DNA from: Thermohalobaculum sp039030915
Lineage (GTDB): Bacteria > Pseudomonadota > Alphaproteobacteria > Rhodobacterales > Rhodobacteraceae
Direction: 5' to 3'
Assembly (NCBI GenBank): GCA_039030915.1
Contig: JBCCDG010000007.1
Span: 3,892 to 67,891 of the forward strand
DNA: 64,000 nucleotides
In this document: piece after piece, positions 9,278 through 18,563 of the stretch
Numbering within the stretch: position 1 is the first letter of the stretch
Layout of the letters: the number at the start of each line of letters is the position of its first letter
Made by a program: the position numbers and the translations under genes
The notes under the pieces: model-generated
The model's database searches: none
Seen by the model: only the letters and a program-made list of their open reading frames with translations
Told to the model about the DNA's origin: nothing

Positions 9278-9481
9278 CGCGGTTCTCCTCAGAATCAGGC
9301 GCGGCGACGCCTCTGTCCCGCACTGCAGCATGAGGTCCACGGGCGCCCGCGCCAAGCCGTCGCGACGCAACGGGGGGCGCCGCTACACGCAATGGTAACC
9401 ACGCATGGCGCAGCTTCCGCATTGCGGCTGCCCGATCGGGTGGCCATCCGACACGCTGCCGGATGCCAGAAGGGTTTGGCG

Positions 9482-10300
9482 ATGAAGAAGCTGAAGGCCG
9501 GTCTCGCCGCCCTCGCGCGATTGCCCCGCGATGTCGGAAGGGTTGCCGCTACATACAGCGCGCCACCGCCCGCCGGGGGGGCGCAGAAGGGCAGCGCCTT
9601 GGAGACGGCGGCGCAGGCGTTCCGAAGCGCCTTGGAGGCTGAGGGGCCTGACCTCTCGAAACGGCGCCTTCGCGCCCTGGTTCGTTCCGCCGCGGCGGCG
9701 GTGCCGGCCGATCAGGCGCCTAGCCTGCTTCGTACCTTGCCGGAGGCGGTGCAAGGACGCGGGCTTGCCGCCCGTGTGGCCGAGCTGGCCGCGCGGCTCG
9801 ACCCGGAATTCCTCGCGCATGTGGCCGTGGGGGATGCGGCACGCGACGCAGCGGACTGGGGGCACGCTGCATCCGCCTATGCCGCGGCACTCGACCTCTT
9901 CCCGTTCCATCCCGGATACTGGGTCCAGCTTGGCCACATGCGAAAGGAGCTGCGCCAGTTCGCGGGCGCCGAAGCGGCCTATCGCTCGGCCCGCGCGCTC
10001 GGCAGCGCGGAGGCCGCGCTGGCACCGCATCTCGCTTATGTCTGCGGCGAAACGGGGTGCGAGCCTGGCCAACGCCCCGCCGCGGCCGGCCCGCTGCCGC
10101 TCGACGAGCCGCCGTTGGAACCCGAAGCCCGGGCCCTATGGCACCTCTTCACGGACAGCCCATGCAGCGACGAGAAGATCGCCGAGCTCCTGCGCATCGC
10201 ACTCAAGCGCAGTCTTATCGAGCGGCTGATCGCCGAGCCTCGCTTTCCCGAACGAAAGCGTGGCCTCTCCGCGCTGCTGGTTGAGACCGGAGGGCTCTGA
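9482..10300 (+). CDS. TPR-like helical repeat protein
   Basis: The 272-residue product is alpha-helical and Ala/Leu/Arg-rich. A segment around residues 115-180 (YAAALDLFPFHPGYW, then YRSARALG) reads as one or two tetratricopeptide repeats, the helix-turn-helix scaffold used to bind partner proteins. The basic N-terminus is not a clear signal peptide. It ends 3 bases before the glycosyltransferase start, so the two are co-transcribed and probably act together; TPR proteins often sit beside glycosyltransferases. The same frame stays open far upstream over the acyl-CoA synthetase antisense strand. The ATG at 9482 is chosen because coding character begins there and upstream sequence belongs to the opposite gene. 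Confidence 0.65.
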   Translation: MKKLKAGLAALARLPRDVGRVAATYSAPPPAGGAQKGSALETAAQAFRSALEAEGPDLSKRRLRALVRSAAAAVPADQAPSLLRTLPEAVQGRGLAARVAELAARLDPEFLAHVAVGDAARDAADWGHAASAYAAALDLFPFHPGYWVQLGHMRKELRQFAGAEAAYRSARALGSAEAALAPHLAYVCGETGCEPGQRPAAAGPLPLDEPPLEPEARALWHLFTDSPCSDEKIAELLRIALKRSLIERLIAEPRFPERKRGLSALLVETGGL

Positions 10301-10303
10301 GCC

Positions 10304-12523
10304 ATGGCGCCGCCCAGCATTAGCGTCGTGGTGAACACTTACAATCGCGGCACCCATCTCGAGCATACGCTGCGGGGCCTGACCGCCCTCACCTACCCCG
10401 CCTTCGAGGTTGTGGTCGTCAACGGGCCCTCGACGGACGACACCGCCGAGCGGCTGGAGCGTTGGAAGGAGCGCGTTAAGCTTGCGCGCTGCGCAGAGCC
10501 GAACCTCGCCATGTCGCGCAATGAGGGCATTGCGGCCGCGGCGGGCGACATCGTCGCGTTCATCGATGACGATGCGATCCCGCATCCGCGCTGGCTCGCG
10601 GCCCTGGCCGGCGCCTATGCTGACCCTAGGGTGGCCGGTGCGGGCGGGTTCACGATCGATCATACCGGCGCGCGCTGGCAGGTTTGCAAGACCGTCTGCG
10701 ACCGGTTCGGCGGCGCGCGCCATGTGTCGCGCTTCTTCGATACGGGGCCCCTCAACCGCCCGGGCAGCCCGGTCTATCCAAGCCTTCTCGGCACGAATTC
10801 GAGCTTTCGGCGTAGCGCCCTCCTCTCCATCGGCGGTTTCGACCACGCCTTCGCCTATCTGCTCGACGAAACGGATGTCTGTTTGCGCCTGGTCGATGCG
10901 GGGCAGCGCATCGTCTACGTTCCCGAGGCGCTGGTCTTTCACCAGTTCGCCGCGAGCCATATCCGCAATCCACAACGCGTGCCGAAGACGCTCTACCCCT
11001 CCGCGCGCAGCAAGGCCTATTTCGTGCAGCGTCACGGCCACCGGGCGCTTTCGGCCCGTGCCGGCCCGGCGCTCGAACGCTATGAGCGTGAGATCCGAGA
11101 GGCCAATGCCTATCTGGCAGGGGAGGGGCGGATCACGGCGGAACACCGCGCCAGCCTCGACGCCGATCTCGGCTGGGGCATAGAGGAGGGCACGGCGCTG
11201 GCCCGTGCATCCGATGCGCGACCCGGTGGCTCATTGGGGCCGAGGCCGGGCGCGCCGCCGCTCCTCCGGGCCGCCGGGCCTGACGACCGGCTGCGCCTCG
11301 CCTTCATCAGTCGCGCCTTGCCGCCCACAACCGATGCCGGCATCGCGCGCTGGACCTGGACGATGGCAGAGGGGCTCGCCGCGCGCGGGCATGAGATCCA
11401 TCTCCTGACGGAAGGAGCCGAACGGCAGACCACCTATGCCGCCGGTATCTGGCGCCACGCATTCCCGGCGGCAGGTGGCCAGCCCGCGGCGCTTGTCGAG
11501 CGCTGGGGTCTGCCCGCTGGGCCTGCGGCTTGGGCCGCCGCCGTAGTGGTCGAGATGGGGCGACTCTCCTCCTTCGGGATCGACGCCGTCTCCTTTCCGA
11601 TCTGGGACCTCGAGGGGATCGGTTGCCTTGGTGGCCCTGTCCCGACGGTCATGAGCCTCCATACGACCTATGCGCTATCCGAACCCTTTCGGGCGGATTG
11701 GGCGATGCGGCCCGTCTACCGGCACACCCATGTTCGCCGCATGATCGCGGCCGAGCGGCACGTGCTGGCGGAGGCACCGGTCGTCATGGCCAACTCGGCT
11801 GCGATCGGGCGGGATATCGAGGCGCATTATGGCCTCTCGCTGGGGGAGCGCGCGCATCTCGTCCCGCACGGAACGGTCGATATAGGTATGGGCTCAACCG
11901 GCGCCCGCCCGCCAAAGGTGCTGTTCCTTGGTCGTTTCGAGAGACGAAAGGGCTTCGACCTTGCAGCCGTAGCGATCCGCCATTTGCTGGGCTGCCTACC
12001 CTCCGCGCAGGCAGTCTTCGCCGGCGACACGCTCGAGGGCGAGGCGGCTGCCATGCTCGAAGACGCGGGCTGCGGCGCGCTTGCACATGATCGGCGGGTC
12101 CGCTGGGCCGGCCAGCTCACCCGCCCCGCACTCGAAACAGCACTGCGGGAGGCGGTGGTCGTCCTCTTTCCAAGCCGCTACGAGAGCTTCGGGTTGGTGG
12201 CTATCGAGGCGTTCGCCGCCGGGACGCCGGTCGTCGCGCTCGACGGCAACGGACCGGCAGAGATCGTCCGCGACGGAACGGACGGCCTTGTCGTCTCGTC
12301 GACCGGCGGTGGGGCAGCCTTGGGGCAGGCGCTCCACAAACTTTTGGCTGAGCCTGCGCGTGCGGCCGCCATGGGTGCGTCGGCACGGGCTGCTTTCGAA
12401 GCCCGTTTCACCATCGATGCAATGTGCGAAGCGGCGGAGAAGGTCTACCGGGCCGTAGCAGCTTCGCGCGAGCCCCGGGAAGCGCGCATCCTTCCGCTAC
12501 AGGCTCGGGACAGCGCGGCATGA
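10304..12523 (+). CDS. Two-domain glycosyltransferase (GT2-GT4 fusion)
   Basis: The 739-residue product joins two sugar transferases. Residues 1 to about 270 are a GT-A/GT2 domain: it begins SISVVVNTYNRG, has the metal/nucleotide-sugar DDD at 88-90 in FIDDDAIP, and ends with DETDVCLRL. Residues about 325-720 are a GT-B/GT4 domain with FLGRFERRKGFD and the EX7E motif ESFGLVAIE (Glu627 to Glu635). No membrane segment is obvious, so it probably acts in the cytoplasm on a lipid-linked or protein acceptor. It sits between the TPR-like gene (3-base gap) and a small gene overlapping its stop. The linked sugars and the acceptor are unknown. Confidence 0.87.
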   Translation: MAPPSISVVVNTYNRGTHLEHTLRGLTALTYPAFEVVVVNGPSTDDTAERLERWKERVKLARCAEPNLAMSRNEGIAAAAGDIVAFIDDDAIPHPRWLAALAGAYADPRVAGAGGFTIDHTGARWQVCKTVCDRFGGARHVSRFFDTGPLNRPGSPVYPSLLGTNSSFRRSALLSIGGFDHAFAYLLDETDVCLRLVDAGQRIVYVPEALVFHQFAASHIRNPQRVPKTLYPSARSKAYFVQRHGHRALSARAGPALERYEREIREANAYLAGEGRITAEHRASLDADLGWGIEEGTALARASDARPGGSLGPRPGAPPLLRAAGPDDRLRLAFISRALPPTTDAGIARWTWTMAEGLAARGHEIHLLTEGAERQTTYAAGIWRHAFPAAGGQPAALVERWGLPAGPAAWAAAVVVEMGRLSSFGIDAVSFPIWDLEGIGCLGGPVPTVMSLHTTYALSEPFRADWAMRPVYRHTHVRRMIAAERHVLAEAPVVMANSAAIGRDIEAHYGLSLGERAHLVPHGTVDIGMGSTGARPPKVLFLGRFERRKGFDLAAVAIRHLLGCLPSAQAVFAGDTLEGEAAAMLEDAGCGALAHDRRVRWAGQLTRPALETALREAVVVLFPSRYESFGLVAIEAFAAGTPVVALDGNGPAEIVRDGTDGLVVSSTGGGAALGQALHKLLAEPARAAAMGASARAAFEARFTIDAMCEAAEKVYRAVAASREPREARILPLQARDSAA

Positions 12524-12939
12524 AGCTCTCCGCGGAAACCCTACGCGGCGCCTACATGGCGTTCGGCCGTACGCGTCCGACACTTGACGAAGCCAATCGT
12601 CAGGCGGCGCTCCAGGGGCATCTCTGCGAGGAAGTGCTCGCTGTCCTGCTCCTGCGTGAGAAGGTTCTCTCGGACGAACCGGGTCTCGCGGCGCAGCTGG
12701 CCGAGGTTGCCAGGAATAGCCATGCCTCTGTCGCCACCGCGCGGTCGGACCTTGGCGACCTCGGCGCCCTGCGGGCCGGCGCCGCCGACGCGGCCGATGC
12801 GCTCGATGCTCTGGTGGCCCTCGATGAGGCGCTTGTTGCTGCGGAGCGCAACATGGCACCCGGCCATGCCGTCGGTCTGCGGCAGGCGGGGGACGCTATC
12901 GACGTTTTGACCGACGCCCTGCTACCGTCCGAAATGTAG
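12520..12939 (+). CDS. Small helical protein, function unknown
   Basis: The start ATG overlaps the TGA of the glycosyltransferase gene (GCATGA), which implies translational coupling. The 139-residue product is predicted to be helical and is rich in Ala, Leu, Asp and Glu, with long amphipathic stretches and no signal peptide or membrane segment. I do not recognise a family. By position it may be an accessory or acceptor factor for the two-domain glycosyltransferase. Confidence 0.6.
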   Translation: MKLSAETLRGAYMAFGRTRPTLDEANRQAALQGHLCEEVLAVLLLREKVLSDEPGLAAQLAEVARNSHASVATARSDLGDLGALRAGAADAADALDALVALDEALVAAERNMAPGHAVGLRQAGDAIDVLTDALLPSEM

Positions 12940-12978
12940 CCGCGCTGCCGGCTGCGATCGGCGCCGTAAGACAGTCTG

Positions 12979-13212
12979 TCAGCTGACGCATCCCGAGGAA
13001 GCGCGGAGCGCGAACTCTGCGGTGTAGGTTGCCGCTATCGTCAGCCACACGTAGAGGACGATTTGGCGCCACGGCGGTGGCGTGCGGGAGGAAGGTGTGA
13101 GTTGCATCTCCCGGCGGCGCCTGCGCTCGAGCAGCCAACCGCCCAGAACCGCGAAGCCCACGAAGATAAGCGACGACAGGTCGTGAAAGCCGCAAGCTTC
13201 GCTCTCCACCAT
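12979..13212 (-). CDS. Possible small two-helix membrane protein
   Basis: The 77-codon frame encodes two hydrophobic segments (about residues 13-28 with FVGFAVLGGWLLE, and 51-68 with IVLYVWLTIAATY) joined by an Arg-rich loop. This hairpin-like membrane topology is hard to get from random GC-rich DNA. It converges with the small gene on the plus strand. No family is recognised and the ribosome-binding site is weak, so it could also be spurious. Confidence 0.4.
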   Translation of the reverse strand: MVESEACGFHDLSSLIFVGFAVLGGWLLERRRRREMQLTPSSRTPPPWRQIVLYVWLTIAATYTAEFALRASSGCVS

Positions 13213-13390
13213 CCCGCCGATCCGCTCCGCCTAGGTGCCCCGGTGGGACCATGCCGCAAGGCTCGTGATCGGTCGAGTCGTCAGACGCGCCGTGCGACGG
13301 AGAGCATAGCGCTATCGCACCGGGTCCTACCCGCAATGCGTCGGACCGACCTGCACGGCAGGCGATCCACCGCAGCGCGTTGCAAGCGCG

Positions 13391-14461
13391 CTATCTTGGA
13401 AGCGTGAAATGGAAGACGGCGCCTTGCCCGGGCGTCGAAGTCGCCCTGATCCGTCCGCCGTGCCCTTCGACGACTTCCTTGCATATCGCGAGGCCGAAGC
13501 CTGTCCCGGCAAAGCGCGCGCCATCGACGCCGCGCACGCCCGGCCGGAAGATGCTGTCGATCTGATCTGGCGCGATGCCGATTCCGTCGTCGCTCACGCT
13601 CAGGCGATGCTCACCAAGGCTCTCGGCGATCGAGATGCGAACCGTACTCGGTCGATTCTCCCAGTATTTCAACCCGTTGAGGATCAGGTTTTGAAAGACG
13701 AAATGCATCTGCCCAGGGTCGCACCGGAGCATCGCCTCGGCCTCGATGATCACACGCGTCTGTTCTTCTTCCGGAAGGAGGGCGAGTACCCGCCCGACGA
13801 TCGTGGAGAGGGGAACCTCGCGCATATCCTGCTCGGTTGCGCCGACCCGGGCGAAGACGAGCATGTCTTGCAGGAGGTCGCGCATATCTCGGGCTGCGGT
13901 GGCGACTGCATTGGCGACCTCTACGGCCTCCGCGGCGATCAGGCCGGACGTCTCGTCGAGCAGTATGTCGATCAAGCCCTCGATATTGGCAAGCGGCGTC
14001 TGCAAATCGTGGCCGGCGGCGGCGACGAAGGTCTGCAGCATCCGCTGCTTCCGGGCGATTTCCGTGCGCGCCCGGTCCCGCTCGATGGCGAAGAGCGCGG
14101 CGCGCAACAGCGTCGGCCCCTCCATCATGGCCTTGTCGAGAAAGTCTGCAGCGCCGAGCTTGAGCGCTTCCACGCCCACTTCGGTCTCGCCTTGCGATGT
14201 GATCACGATCACTGGCAGTCGGAAATCGAGCTCGAGAAAGTGCCCCAGGGTCGGCAGGCCGCGGCTCTCGGGCAGGCCGAGGTCGAGAAAGACGAGATCA
14301 ATGCGTTCTTCCGGCAGCCTGCGCGCCGCCGCCGCAAGCGATCCGACCCGGCTGAGGCGCGCCTGTGGCAGGGTGGCTGTGAGTTCGTCTTCGAAGAGCG
14401 CCGCGTGGTCGTCGTTGTCCTCAATCAGGAGGACACGCAGACGCAGCAGGTCAGGCTTCAT
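13391..14461 (-). CDS. Receiver-histidine kinase hybrid
   Basis: The 356-residue product has an N-terminal receiver domain (about 1-120; phosphoacceptor Asp in LVFLDLGLPES), then a HisKA domain with His151 in GHDLQTPL, then a HATPase domain with N (FQNLILNGLKY), G1 (DDGIGIA) and G2 (GTGFGLA) boxes. There are no membrane segments, so it is a cytoplasmic kinase whose activity may be set by its own receiver. It overlaps the preceding response-regulator gene. A GTG 15 bases upstream is an alternative start. It likely takes phosphate from, or passes it to, the single-domain regulator of the same operon. Confidence 0.87.
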   Translation of the reverse strand: MKPDLLRLRVLLIEDNDDHAALFEDELTATLPQARLSRVGSLAAAARRLPEERIDLVFLDLGLPESRGLPTLGHFLELDFRLPVIVITSQGETEVGVEALKLGAADFLDKAMMEGPTLLRAALFAIERDRARTEIARKQRMLQTFVAAAGHDLQTPLANIEGLIDILLDETSGLIAAEAVEVANAVATAARDMRDLLQDMLVFARVGATEQDMREVPLSTIVGRVLALLPEEEQTRVIIEAEAMLRCDPGQMHFVFQNLILNGLKYWENRPSTVRISIAESLGEHRLSVSDDGIGIAPDQIDSIFRPGVRGVDGARFAGTGFGLAICKEVVEGHGGRIRATSTPGQGAVFHFTLPR

Positions 14462-14894
14462 TGCAGCAGCCGCCACGACAGGTGGCGAGATGGACGTTCC
14501 GCCAATAATGCCGGAGCGAATTCAGCACGCCCTCAAAATCGTCGAGATCGGTCGACTTGCAGATATAGCTGTTGGCATGGGCTGAGAGCGCGGCATCGAT
14601 ATCGCCCGGCGCGGCGGATGTCGTGAGCAGAACGGCCGGGATACGGACGAATCGTGGGTCGGCCTTGACGCACTGCATGACCTCCACGCCGTTCAGCCCA
14701 GGCATGTTGAGGTCGAGCAGAATCAGGTCCGGCAGCGCCTTGTCGCGAAAGCACTGCTCGAGATAGCTCAGCCCGTCATTGCCGTTTTCGCGGTGGGTGA
14801 TCTCGAGCTCCGGGGCATCCTCGACCAGGAGCTCACTGATCAGTCCAGCGTGGTCGGGGTCGTCCTCGACGAGAAGAATGTGAAATGGCTTCAT
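14451..14894 (-). CDS. Single-domain response regulator (Rcp1-like)
   Basis: The 147-residue product is one receiver domain with acidic pocket ED, phosphoacceptor Asp in LILLDLNMPGLNG and the conserved Lys in ICKSTDLDDF. The GxNGxxYLxQ spacing and long helix 5 are like the Rcp1 group that pairs with phytochrome-type kinases. There is no output domain, so it should act in a phosphorelay or by protein contact. Its ATG overlaps the stop of the upstream kinase gene (ATGA), and its end overlaps the next kinase start, a sign of tight translational coupling within the three-gene operon. Confidence 0.9.
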   Translation of the reverse strand: MKPFHILLVEDDPDHAGLISELLVEDAPELEITHRENGNDGLSYLEQCFRDKALPDLILLDLNMPGLNGVEVMQCVKADPRFVRIPAVLLTTSAAPGDIDAALSAHANSYICKSTDLDDFEGVLNSLRHYWRNVHLATCRGGCCNEA

Positions 14895-16660
14895 GCGGCT
14901 TTTCCGGCGATTGCGCCGGCGTCCTCCTCTGTCCTCGTCTGGGCCTTGAGCTCCGCGCGCGCGACGAGATGCGACGTCAAGGAGATAGGAAGTCCTATCC
15001 AGAAGGTGGCGCCTTTGCCCGGCTGGGACGCAACCCTGGCGCTGCCGCCGTGGCGTTCCGCGATGTTGAGTACCGTCGCCAGCCCGATGCCGCTGCCGTC
15101 CTTCGTCCGGTCGAGCCGCTGGAAGAGGCCGAAGATCCGGTCGTGGAACTCCGGGGGGATGCCGGGCCCGTCGTCGGAGACGGCGATCCAGTGCCATTCC
15201 GCCTCGGTTCTTCCGGAGATCCGGACGGTCATCCCCGGCGAAGGGCAGCCATGGTTAAGGGCGTTCGATACGAGGTTCTGGACGAGCTGGTAGAACTGCG
15301 TGGGGTCGGCCGTGACTTCCGGCAGGGGACCTTCCACTTCAATGGTGGCGTGTTTTTCCTCCAGCGCGACGGCCAGGGCACCGTTGAGGCGTTCGATGAG
15401 CTTCTGCCAGTTGATCGGTGTGGGGGCGAGCCGCTCCCGCCCGATACGGTTGAGCTGTAGAATGCCCTCGATGAGACGGCCCATCGTCTCCACGTTGCTG
15501 CGCACGCGGTTGAGCGCGGAGAGGGCCGCCTCGCTCTCTCCCCGTTTCGTCTCCCGTTCCGCCTTGCGCGCGAAGCCGCCTATGGAGACGAGCGGGCTCT
15601 TCAGGTCGTGGCTGACGACGTAAAGGATGTTCTGCATCTCGCGATTGTGGCGGATCAGCAAGCGGTTCGCCGCGGCCTGCTGTTCCATCAGCGCCCGTTC
15701 GACCTCGACACGTTCTTGGCTTTCCCTCAGCAGCCGGTTTCGGGCGCGCTCGCGCTCGCGCAGCATGAGCACCGTTGCGGCGAGGATCGTGAGGCCGACG
15801 ATGATCCCGGCGGCGATGAGGATGCGCTTTCTGTTCCAGTAAGGCAGCGGCGGGGGGAACCAACGATGACGCATGGCCTGCCACGCTGGCTCGGCGTTGA
15901 GGTCCTGGATGGTCTGATCGATCAGCGCTAGGAGCGCGGGCATGTCCCGGTCCACGGCGATGCGCAGCTGGATCTCCCGCAACGGCTCACCAACCGCGTG
16001 GTACTTGTCCTCGAGCTCGAACGCCCGCAGCAGCCTTTCGAACGCCTTTTGAGGATAGACCGCGCCGTCGATCTCCCCTTCCGCGAGCGCCAGCAGCACA
16101 TCGTCGTTGCTTGGGAGCGGCACTGGCGTCACCCCTTCGAGCGAGCGGGTCGCAAAGTCGGCGATGCTGCCCTTGTTGAAACCGAGGCGGAGGCCGCCAT
16201 ACGGGGTTTCGCTGGAGACGATCTCGCTGTCGACGGAGCGGTACACCCGGATCCGCAACACATCGTAGGGCTCGGAGAAGGCGAGCAACTCGCGCCGCTC
16301 GGGCAGGTCGGCAAGAGTCGGATGCACGGCCGCCTCTCCCTTGCGGATGGCATCGAGCGCATCGCTGACGCTGCGCCGCGCGATGTAGCTGACCTCGAGG
16401 TTCGCCCGCCGGGCAATCACATTGAGGATATCGACGCCAAGGCCCACGGCCTCTCCCTCGTGATCGCGATAGCCGTAGGGCCGGAAGTCATTGATCACGG
16501 CGACGATGCGTTTGCGGTCCGCTACCTCGTCGGGATGGGGCCCTCCGGCTTCGGTCCACGCTTCGCCAACGGGGCCGGCGCCGTCCTGCGCGGTTGCAGC
16601 GGGAACGATGACTGCGAGCAGTGCTGCTGCGATGGCAATGAGGTATCGCAGCGGCCGCAT
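14891..16660 (-). CDS. Sensor histidine kinase with periplasmic solute-binding domain
   Basis: The 589-residue product has a signal peptide (1 to about 24, ending AATAQ) and a periplasmic SBP_bac_3-type solute-binding domain (about 50-275; it includes RIVAVINDFRPYGYRD and GIDILNV-like text). One membrane helix (about 283-302) follows, then a coiled coil, HisKA with His351 in SHDLKSP, and a HATPase with NLVSNALNH, DDGPGIP and GSGIGLA boxes. It should sense a small polar ligand such as an amino acid outside the inner membrane and signal through the following receiver protein. It is the first gene of the three-gene signalling operon. The ligand is unknown. Confidence 0.9.
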   Translation of the reverse strand: MRPLRYLIAIAAALLAVIVPAATAQDGAGPVGEAWTEAGGPHPDEVADRKRIVAVINDFRPYGYRDHEGEAVGLGVDILNVIARRANLEVSYIARRSVSDALDAIRKGEAAVHPTLADLPERRELLAFSEPYDVLRIRVYRSVDSEIVSSETPYGGLRLGFNKGSIADFATRSLEGVTPVPLPSNDDVLLALAEGEIDGAVYPQKAFERLLRAFELEDKYHAVGEPLREIQLRIAVDRDMPALLALIDQTIQDLNAEPAWQAMRHRWFPPPLPYWNRKRILIAAGIIVGLTILAATVLMLRERERARNRLLRESQERVEVERALMEQQAAANRLLIRHNREMQNILYVVSHDLKSPLVSIGGFARKAERETKRGESEAALSALNRVRSNVETMGRLIEGILQLNRIGRERLAPTPINWQKLIERLNGALAVALEEKHATIEVEGPLPEVTADPTQFYQLVQNLVSNALNHGCPSPGMTVRISGRTEAEWHWIAVSDDGPGIPPEFHDRIFGLFQRLDRTKDGSGIGLATVLNIAERHGGSARVASQPGKGATFWIGLPISLTSHLVARAELKAQTRTEEDAGAIAGKAA

Positions 16661-16739
16661 CCAGTCCTCCAGTTTTGCAGGCAGCGTGCCGACAGGTGGA
16701 GTGTGCCGCCAAATGCTGAAGGATTGCTTTCCCGCTGGC

Positions 16740-18320
16740 TCACCCCGCCAGCCGCGGGAAACTGGCGGCGATCGACCATGCGAGTGCGAGGCTGAGCGCC
16801 AGCGCCGGCGGCACCGGAGAACCGGTTACCGCGACCAGCCGCTGGCTGACGAAGCCGTAGATCGCGAAGAAGAGCAGGATCACAGGTGCGACTATCAGGA
16901 GGAAGAAGAGCCGTTCGGTATCGAGCGCAACCGCGATCCCGAGCGAGAGAACAAAGCAGAGCTTGGTGAGGGCATAGGCCCAGAGGCGCCGCCCACGCCC
17001 CTCGCGTCCCGCCGGCACTCCGCGGGTCAGCCATTCGTCCGCCAGAAACCACGGCAGGAGGGCGGCGGCGAGGATCGGTATCAGCAGGAGCCGGTCCGGG
17101 CCCGGCAGGAACGCAAAGGCGTAGCGATCGAGCGTTAGCGCGAAGGTTGCGATGATGAAGAGCCCGGAGATCAGGCCCGCCGAGACCCGCCGCCCGCCTG
17201 GCCATATCGCTGCCGGCAGCGTGATCGCGCCGCGCCGCGCCGCTGCCGCGAGGCCTGCCGCGGTGAGCAGCCCGTAGCAGAGGAAATGGACGGCAAGGTA
17301 ATCCCCAAGGATCAGCGGCATGTAGCCGGAGGGCGAGAGCACCGCGAGCGCCGGCGCCAGCAGCATCGGCAGGGCCGCCAGAACCAGAAGCACCAGCGGT
17401 CGGGCCCCGGCGCCCTCCACCGGTGCGCCCGGTACCGCGCGCGCCGGCAGGAACCGCGCGAGCCCCCAGCCAAGCGCCATCAATCCCACGAAGAGCAGGG
17501 CGATCGACGGCCCGCGAGCGTCGGGTACGGCCGCCTCCGCTCCCGCCCGACCGAATACCCGGTCGAGCCAGGCAGGTGCCGCCCGCAACCCCTCCGGATC
17601 GAACAGCACGCCCACATGCTCGACCCCGTCCGCGAAGACGGCGCGGCGCGCCGTGCCCTCGTCAAAGCTGCCATAGGTCACGTCCTCCACGGCCGTTTCG
17701 CCGGCCGTGAGCGTCGTGACGCGGAGCGCTTCCTCGGTCAGCCGCTGCTCATAGCCCCCGACGATGATCAGCATGTTGCGTGGGGATGTGGCGGTCACGT
17801 CGGGCGAGAACAGCGAGACGGCCACCGTCGCCTCCACGTCGAGCCCGTCGCGCACCGCCTTGGCGATGAGGTCCGTCGCCATCGAATGGCCGAGGAGCGC
17901 GACCTCCCCGGTCGTGCCCGGAAGCTCCCGCGCCGCCTCGACCATCGCGCCGAGTTGGTCGATGAGCCGCGTCGCCGCGCCGCCGGGCCCGAGGATACGG
18001 CTCGGAAGCGCCTCTGGGTGGCTGCCGTGCCCTTCGAAATCGAAGGACAGCGTGACGTAGCCCGCGCGCGCCAGGCTGACGGCGAAGGGCTCCATCAGCT
18101 CCTTGGCGCCGGCAAAGCCATGCGCGACGACTACCGCTGGCGCGGGCCCCGGTGGCGCGGCTGTGCGGATCAGCCTGACGGGGGTTGCGCCGATGACCCG
18201 GTCCTCGAAGACGAGCCCCGCGCGACCGGCCTCCAGCTGCCATAGCGCGAAGACCGCCGCGACAGCGCCGAGGAGGCCCACGATCGAGGACAGCCATCCT
18301 CTCGATCCGGTTCCGATCAT
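16740..18320 (-). CDS. Alpha/beta hydrolase with C-terminal membrane domain
   Basis: The 526-residue product starts with one hydrophobic helix (about 10-28). An alpha/beta-hydrolase fold (about 45-310) follows, with oxyanion segment AHGFAG, nucleophile Ser146 in GHSMAT, and FEGHGSH. The last 200 or so residues hold about six hydrophobic helices, so the enzyme is anchored in the inner membrane with a large integral part. The start at 18320 has GGAGGG 8 bases upstream; a longer in-frame reading to 18473 is less supported. It is divergent from the efflux operon. The substrate is unknown; a lipid or ester is plausible. Confidence 0.75.
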   Translation of the reverse strand: MIGTGSRGWLSSIVGLLGAVAAVFALWQLEAGRAGLVFEDRVIGATPVRLIRTAAPPGPAPAVVVAHGFAGAKELMEPFAVSLARAGYVTLSFDFEGHGSHPEALPSRILGPGGAATRLIDQLGAMVEAARELPGTTGEVALLGHSMATDLIAKAVRDGLDVEATVAVSLFSPDVTATSPRNMLIIVGGYEQRLTEEALRVTTLTAGETAVEDVTYGSFDEGTARRAVFADGVEHVGVLFDPEGLRAAPAWLDRVFGRAGAEAAVPDARGPSIALLFVGLMALGWGLARFLPARAVPGAPVEGAGARPLVLLVLAALPMLLAPALAVLSPSGYMPLILGDYLAVHFLCYGLLTAAGLAAAARRGAITLPAAIWPGGRRVSAGLISGLFIIATFALTLDRYAFAFLPGPDRLLLIPILAAALLPWFLADEWLTRGVPAGREGRGRRLWAYALTKLCFVLSLGIAVALDTERLFFLLIVAPVILLFFAIYGFVSQRLVAVTGSPVPPALALSLALAWSIAASFPRLAG

Positions 18321-18563
18321 CGCAAACCCTCCCGCCGCCGAGCCTTTACCGGCGTCGCCTCCGCATTGCCGCCCCGCTTCCCCGCGGGTCTCGGGCGACA
18401 TTCGCGCCTGACGTGGTAGACTGTCAGGGCGCGCTGCGCGACGCGCATAGCACCGCATCCCGGCGGGACACACGTCCGTGTGACCGACCGGCGGAGCGGC
18501 GCTGGCTTGATCGGGGGGCGGCCGGGGTTACCTCACCGCCAGGTTGCGAAAGGGCGAACAGGC

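Noticed and set aside
7457..9481. Long open frame upstream of the TPR-like gene
   Set aside because: It lies antisense to the acyl-CoA synthetase gene and has the Arg-rich, unstructured composition of a shadow frame in GC-rich DNA.
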